A stretch of 64,000 nt of DNA, taken from positions 19,879,211 through 19,943,210 of the forward strand of contig AP025045.1 in the NCBI GenBank assembly GCA_036186865.1, given 5' to 3'. This stretch comes from Eustoma russellianum (Eukaryota > Streptophyta > Magnoliopsida > Gentianales > Gentianaceae). Both the position numbers and the translations under genes were made by a program. The notes under the pieces were generated by a model, which worked only from the letters and a program-made list of their open reading frames with translations, was not told the origin of the DNA and searched no databases. This document shows, piece by piece, positions 57,850 through 64,000 of the stretch (positions within the stretch are counted from its first letter, which is position 1; each line of letters begins with the position of its first letter).

Positions 57850-57851
57850 AT

Positions 57852-57863
57852 TGGTATCAGAGC
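57852..57863 (+). promoter_or_regulatory. P2 primer-binding site (Met-tRNA)
   Basis: TGGTATCAGAGC two bases after the LTR end at 57849. Confidence 0.92.
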
Positions 57864-57904
57864 AAGGTACACTCACAACAAGAAGATATAACAATCTTTG
57901 TGAG

Positions 57905-59826
57905 ATGGCATCAACTAGTCACAAAACCGAGCAAGAATGTATGTCTAGCCAAAGGCATCCACTCTTTGATGGTGAGTCTTTTAATCATTGGAAACTTCGT
58001 ATGAAATTGTTTCTTATGGCTATTGATATTGATTTGTGGTCTATAATAGAAGATGGTCCTTTTGTTCCATCTAAGATAACCGCGGTTGATGGTGTTGATA
58101 TAGAAGTTACAAAGTCTAAACTAGAGTATACAAGTGATGATAAGAAGAAGCTAAGTATGAATGTTAAAGCTATGCAACTTCTTCTAAATGGTTTGAGCAA
58201 AAGTGAATCTAGTTATGTATGTTCTAATGCACAAGATATGTGCAAGAGTTTAGAAATGAAGCATGAAGGAACAAGTCAAGTAAAAGAGTCCAAAATCAAT
58301 ATGCTTATGTCTACTCTTGAATCCTTCAAATTGTTGCCAAATGAATCCATTGTTGATATGGATTTGAGATTAACTAACATTTATAATTCTCTTGAGTCTC
58401 TTGGCAAAGCTTTCACTTCACAGGAAAAGGTACAAAAGGTATTGAGAAGCCTTCCATCCGAATGGTATCCGAAAGTTACCGCAATAGAAGAAAGCAAAGA
58501 AACGAAGTCAATAAAAATGGAGGAATTGATTGGATCATTGAAGGTATATGAAAACAAACTTACTATGAGGAAATCCGAATCAACTTCCAAACAAAGTAAG
58601 ACAATAGCTTTCAATTCAAATGAATACGTCTCTACTTCTTCTAATTACGTAAATGATAGTGACACGGATTCGGATGATGAAAATCTAATTCTATTGGCTA
58701 AAGGATTAAGAAAATTTATGAAGAAGTCATTTAGAAACAAACATAAATCCACTTCAACTAAGTCAAACAGAAATAAGAACAATGATAAAGACATGAAATG
58801 TTATGACTGTGGAAAATCTGGACATATTTCCTATAACTGTCCAAACAAGGACAAAACAATGAACAAAAACCATGACAAGGAACGGACACATACTAGACTC
58901 GTCTCAGAACCGAAACAAAGGAATACAAGAAGGGCCTTCAAAGCTTCTACATGGAGTGATTCATCTGACTCAGAAAATGAAGAAGCTGAGGATGAAATGG
59001 CTCAAGTTTGCTTTGCATCAAAGGCGTCAAATGAGGTAAATTCCGATTCCGATTCTGATAATGAAGCTTCATATGATGATTTGTTTAGTGAATATCTTGA
59101 ATTGCATAAATTTTCAAAAGCTCTTGCTAAAGAAAAGAAACGCTTAGTTGAAGACAAGAAATTGTTAGAATCCTCTAACACAAATCTTGTGTCTCAATTA
59201 AACGATTCAAGAGAAGGTCGTCCAGTATAATTAGTGCATTGAGGTCTGAAATTATTTCTTTAACATCCGAAAATGTTGAAATGAAATCCGAGATCGTAGA
59301 CTTGAGATCAAGAAACATAGAATTAGATAATACTGTAAAGAAATTTGATAAAGGAACTTGCATGCTAGATCATCTTATCTCTTCTCAAAAGCATGACAAT
59401 GACAAAATTGGATTAGGGTATAGTAAAGATACTCATGTACAAAGTAAATCTACAAACTTTGTTGCATCATCATTCAAACAACAACATGTCTTCAAAACAA
59501 TTGAGAAGCCTAAGAAGGTAACAATACAAACTAGAAAGACATTAATAGCATCTCATCGCACTACCTATAGTTCATCACATGAAAAATACAAGCATGTTCC
59601 ATATAGATATCAAAGGAAGTCATCAAAGCATATGCAACATTCAAACGCATCTAGATCACACACATTGCCAACAAACCGAAACACTTATCACAAATCAACT
59701 CACATTGGCACATTCGGCCACTATAGGCAAAATAGAGATGAAAACAACATGTACTATATGTTAGCATCTTTTGGAAGACCGAGAAAGGTTACCCAAGTTT
59801 GGATACCAAAAGGTATTCTTACAAAG
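57905..59826 (+). pseudogene. P2 gag
   Basis: Nearly intact Gag. The ATG 57905 (MASTSHKTEQ) is preferred over the upstream open frame because P1 starts in the same way and the upstream bases overlap the PBS. It shows FDGESFNHWKLRMKLFLM, a long helical Gag core, the CCHC knuckle CYDCGKSGHISYNC (about 58798-58840), an acidic Ser/Asp/Glu segment, and a coiled-coil-like segment 59240-59340. A basic His/Tyr/Arg tail ends in TQVWIPKGILTK (about 59790-59826). A 1-bp loss near 59215 is the only clear frameshift. The zinc knuckle binds genomic RNA; the coiled coil may drive particle assembly (inference). Confidence 0.88.
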
Positions 59827-59892
59827 GTCTAAATTACTAACCCGTAAGGACCCAAAATTAAAGGGTACCTAAGTTAGTGTTATGTTTTGTAG
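59827..59892 (+). other. Splice-like spacer between P2 gag and pol
   Basis: 66 bp, starting AAG|GTCTAAATTACTAAC and ending TTATGTTTTGTAG|GTA. It contains in-frame stops. Removing it joins ...TK to VAKDIGNKWFLDSG exactly in frame, and the open pol frame begins exactly after the acceptor-like TAG. The donor is weak. A decayed coding repeat is the alternative explanation. Confidence 0.45.
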
Positions 59893-62800
59893 GTAGCAAA
59901 AGATATAGGAAATAAGTGGTTTCTTGATAGTGGGTGTTCAAGACATATGACGGGTGATCCAACTCTATTTTCCAAATTAAAGAAAGTTGAAAAAGGAGGA
60001 TCCGTAACCTTTGGAGATAACAATGAAGGTCGAATCATTGGAAAAGGAACAATCGGAAATCCAAGTACTCTTCAAATCTCCAACGTGTTCTTAGTAAGTA
60101 ATCTATCATACAACTTACTTAGCATTTCACAATTTATTGATAATGGTTATGATGTGTGTTTCTCTCATCCATATTGCAATATTGTTAATAAAAATGGAGA
60201 AACCGTACTAAAAGGAAAAAGAGAAGGAAATATTTTTACACTATCCATAGATAATATGCTAGATGCTAGAGTAAAATGTTTTATGACAAATGAACCAAAT
60301 GTAAACTTATGGCATAGACGGTTAGGACATATTGGCATATCAACTCTTGAAAAACTTCAACGAAAGAATCTAGTACGAGGATTGCCTAACTTGATACGGA
60401 TAACTTTAAGTTATGTGAATCTTGTATTAGAGGCAAACAAACACGTGAATCACTTAAGTCTAAGAATGAGATCAGCACATTTACTATCTTAGAACTATTA
60501 CACATTGATTTGTTTGGTCCTAGTCGTACTAAAAGCCTTGGAGGGAGACACTATGCCTGTGTCATAATTGATGATTTTCTCGCTATACATGGACTTTGTT
60601 TCTTGCAAATAAAGATGATAGTGCAGTTGAGATTGCCAAATTAATAAAACAACTTGAAAATGAATATGGCATAAATGTGAAGAAAATTAGAAGCGATAGA
60701 GGCGGTGAATTTAAAAATAAAGATATGATTGCATTTTGTGAAGAAAAGGGTATTAAACATTAATTTTCACCACCTAGAACACCTCAATCAAACGGCGTTG
60801 GACACTACAAGAAATTGCAAGAACAATGTTATGTGAAAATAAACTACCTAAATTCTTGTGGGCAGAAGCTGTAAATTGTGCATGCTATATAGTCAACCGT
60901 TTATCAATTAGAAAGAAAATAAACAAAAACTCCTTATGAGATTTTAAATGATCGAATGCCCAAGATCGACTATTTTCGTGTGTTTGGATGTAAATGCTTT
61001 GTACTTAACACAAAAGACAATCTAGATAAATTTGAGTCTAAATCCATTGAATGCATCTTTGTTGGATATTCTGTAAATTCTAAGGCATATAGATGTTATG
61101 ATCCTATCACTAGGCAAATCTTAGAATCTATTCATGTGAAATTCAATGAATTCGGTGAACATGAAACAACTAAAGATTATGATGGTGATTTTGAACTCGA
61201 ATCTGTAATTGATGATATAGAAGAAAATATAGTACATGATGAACACAACACACTAGAAACGCATGATCACTTAGAAATGCATGAGAACTTAGAAAATAAT
61301 CAAACAAGATTTCATAAGAATCATCCACATGAACTTATCATAGGTGATATATCACAAGGTGTACGACCACGTAGAAGAATAAATCAAGATGAAATAAATC
61401 AATTCCATGCTATGATTTTCGGAAATAGAACCCAAGAATGTGTTTGATGCTTTAAATGATTATTCTTGGATTGATGCTATGCATGATGAACTTAATCAAT
61501 TTACAAGAAATGATGTTTAGGATTTAGTACCTCAACCACAAGATAAAACAATAATAGGTACAAAATGGGTGTTTAGAAACAAAATGAATGAAGATGGTAA
61601 AGTGGTTAGAAACAAAGCTAGGCTTGTAGCTCAAGGATATAATCAAGAAGAAGGCATAGACTATGACGAAACATTTGCACCTGTAGCACGATTAGAAGCT
61701 ATACGATTACTACTTGCTATTGCTTGCATAAAGAATTTTAAACTTTACCAAATGGACGTAAAAAGTGCATTCTTAAATGGTTTTATACAAGAAGAAGTCT
61801 ATGTAAAAACAACCACCTGGCTTTGAGGATATGATATACCCTAATCATGTATACAAGTTAAAGAAAGCGCTGTATGGCTTAAAACAAGCTCCTAGAGCTT
61901 GGTACGATCGTTTTGCCACTTTCCTCTTAGAAAATGGATTTAAAAGAGGAACCATCGACAGTACACTATTCTTAAAACATGAAAAATCAGATTTACTTAT
62001 TCTTCAAATTTATGTTGATGATATTATCTTTGGATCTACTTGTGATAAATTAGTTGAAGAATTTGAAAATTGTATGAAATCCGAATTTGAAATGTCAATG
62101 GTAGGCGAACTAAATTATTTCCTTGGCTTGCAAATTAAACAAACTAATAAAGGAATACACATAAGTCAAGCAAAATATGTGAATGACATGATTAAAAAGT
62201 TTAGCTTTGAGAATTTAAAGCCATCTACAACCCCCATGAGTATAGCAACTAAGCTTGATAAAGATGAAACTGGAAAAGACTTTGACAACGGATTATATAG
62301 ATCTATGATTGGCTCTTTGCTTTATCTTACTACAAGTAGACCTGATATCATGTTTAGTATGTGTATGTGTGCTCGTTTTCAAAGTAACCCGAAAGTCTCA
62401 CATTATAATGCTGTAAAACAAATATTTCGGTACATTAAGCACACTCCCACATTAGGTATTTGGTATGATAAAAACTCTGAATTCAATCTACATGCTTATA
62501 CTGATGCTGATTATGGAGGGTGTAAGATAGACAGAAAAAGTACAAGTGGTACATGTCAATTTATTGGAAACTCACTAATATCATGGTGTTCAAAGAAACA
62601 AGCTAGTGTAGCATTATCCACTACAGAGGCAGAATACATGGCGTTAAGTCTTTGTTGTACACAGTTATTATGGCTAAAACAACAAATTTCAGACTTTAGA
62701 ATAACTGTAAATAAAATTTCCATATATTATGACAGTACAAGTGCTATCAACTTATCTAAGAACCCTGTTTTACACTCTAAGGCAAAACACATAGATGTAA

Positions 62801-62961
62801 GATATCATTTTATACGTGATCATGTAAGTAATGGTAATATTATAATAGATCACGTTCGTACTGAAGAACAAATAGCTGATATCTTTACAAAAGCCCTTAA
62901 TCAAGCCACGTATGAAAATTTACGATCTAAATTAGGCATGATTTCCATTGATATGCTATAA
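59893..62961 (+). pseudogene. P2 pol: protease, integrase, RT, RNase H
   Basis: Protease KWFLDSGCSRHMTG (about 59911-59950). Integrase zinc region LWHRRLGH near 60310 and core HIDLFGPSR near 60503, SDRGGEF near 60690. The segment that should carry NGVVE-R/G-KNRT (near 60795) has a deletion of about 16 bp that removes the catalytic Glu. RT with QMDVKSAFLNG near 61750 and YVDD near 62010; RNase H with TDADYGG, ALSTTEAEYMAL and YYDSTSAINL, ending TADI-type tail at 62961. Breaks: frameshifts near 60400, 60575, 60800, 60930, 61430 and 61808, a stop near 60763, and TAG 61518-61520 in place of the Trp that opens RT. From 61831 on, 376 codons are open. Confidence 0.88.
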
Positions 62962-63251
62962 ATTATCGTTTTGCTCCAAATGTATCTTTTGATGTGATTC
63001 ACAAAATCAAGGGGGAGAAAAATGCATGATTGCTTGCATGATTTCAGGGGGAGAAAAAGCATGATTTTAAGGTCAAAGAGAGAGTGAGAAATTGCTAATT
63101 CAAATGTATGATATAAAGGGAGAGACTGATTTAAGGGGGAGTATTTACATTTTGAAAAACATGTTATGAATGCATAATTGTAGGGGGAGTGATTATGCCA
63201 CATCTAAATCATGAATAAAGGATATTTTGCAAATCATCAAAAGGGGGAGAT
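62962..63251 (+). promoter_or_regulatory. P2 3' untranslated region with multiple polypurine tracts
   Basis: Five purine-rich tracts of the GGGGGAG kind (near 63010, 63045, 63117, 63136 and 63182) precede the terminal AAAAGGGGGAGA (63239-63250) next to the 3' LTR. Confidence 0.78.
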
Positions 63252-64000
63252 TGTTGAGAAATCATGGTTTGAATGATTTACAAGTGCATGATTTATATGT
63301 TACATGATTACATGATCTAAATGTTATGAGATTTCAAAATGCATATGCCTATATCTATCACTGTTGTACTAACAAGCCATGAAGCGTTAAGGCTTAAATC
63401 ATATGGCAAAACATTGTTGTATTCATTCTCAGGTGATATACATGGCATACATACAACTCTTGGATATGGTATATATATATATATTTCTTGGATATCTCGA
63501 CACACGGCGTATATATTTCTTGGATATCTCGACATATATCTTATGGACACACGTCATATATATCTCTTGGATATACACTCTAAACATATATCTTATGGAT
63601 ACTCATGGCATATATATTTCTTGGAGTCTCACGGCATATACATATATCTCATGGATATACATACGACATATATTCTATCTCAGACGACAAGCTACATTAT
63701 TCGATCTTGACATTTCGTCAACATGTCATCAACATATGTCAACGAAAAGAGAGTCATATATACATCATATACACATCCATAATACTCTCAAGTCATATAC
63801 TTCATGTCATCAAACTTCCAAAATTACATCGACATGACAAAAGTGCAAAAACCGAAATGTATCATATCATATGACTACCGAGCCATCTCCGACACATCAT
63901 ATACTTATCATACAAAGATGGCCAGCCAATATACATTTCCAACACTCAAAAATTTCGTGCACTACATGGAGAGATCAATACCAAAGTCACAAAACAAATA
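63252..64000 (+). repeat. P2 3' LTR, partial
   Basis: Starts TGTTGAGAAATCATGG and matches the 5' LTR from 55304 to about 56050 with about ten differences, including a one-unit change in the TA run and a 1-bp change in an A-run. Continues past the window. Confidence 0.92.

Larger units (their letters stand above)
55304..64000 (+). mobile_element. Copia element P2 (SIRE/Maximus-like), 3' LTR runs off the window
   Basis: 5' LTR 55304-57849, PBS 57852-57863, gag 57905-59826, pol 59893-62961, polypurine tract 63239-63250, and 3' LTR from 63252 to the window end. By eye the first ~745 bp of the two LTRs differ at only about ten positions, fewer per base than in P1, so it is the younger insertion. 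Even so, gag and pol contain several frameshifts and the integrase has lost its catalytic Glu. It inserted into LTR copy g; the five bases before it are AATAC (55299-55303). Confidence 0.9.

Overview
The window is repeat-derived, heterochromatin-like DNA from a flowering plant, probably a dicot with a large genome. No host gene, tRNA, rRNA or CRISPR array was found. Nearly every base belongs to three retrotransposon classes, inserted into one another: (i) Ty1/copia elements with gag-pol related to the SIRE/Maximus branch and a primer-binding site matching initiator Met-tRNA; (ii) Ty3/gypsy chromovirus elements of Tekay/Del type with very long LTRs (3.6-5.2 kb), seen mostly as solo or truncated LTRs; (iii) two L1-type LINEs of one family. 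The species cannot be named from the sequence. All coding regions are broken by stops, frameshifts or insertions.

Layout. 1-2850: 3' part of a plus-strand Tekay LTR. 2851-10661: two minus-strand Tekay LTRs, each followed by the same short PBS-bearing leader. 10662-10933: unassigned. 10934-11220: start of a copia LTR, cut off by LINE-1 (11221-16076: ORF1 tail, endonuclease, RT, zinc finger, RNase H, 3' UTR). 16077-18022: truncated minus-strand copia LTR. 18023-18972: unassigned. From 18973 runs copia element M on the minus strand: 3' LTR, RNase H, RT, integrase, protease and gag. Its gag is split by copia element P1 (26061-42655, flanked by perfect TAGTA duplications) and by a solo Tekay LTR (42896-47260). 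P1 itself carries a 5.2-kb Tekay LTR inside its integrase (32237-37457), and part of its 3' LTR is replaced by a LINE-2 fragment. 47515-54711: internally deleted Tekay element T1 on the minus strand (3' LTR, integrase C-terminus plus chromodomain, 5' LTR). 54712-55303: another Tekay LTR end. 55304 to the window end: copia element P2, with a complete 5' LTR, gag-pol and the start of its 3' LTR.

Most interesting. First, all seven Tekay LTR 3' ends in the window carry the same 119-128-bp intron-like segment, followed by a short ORF tail reading close to VEWIDDEPRVPYP-stop. Its nucleotide changes fall mostly in third codon positions, which suggests a translated, spliced mini-exon inside an LTR. 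Second, six of these LTRs carry an array of short hairpins with 11-nt loops, whose stem arms change in a paired fashion from unit to unit. Both patterns were found by eye and need alignment and transcript data. Boundaries given without a terminal repeat or target duplication are good to about 10 bp.
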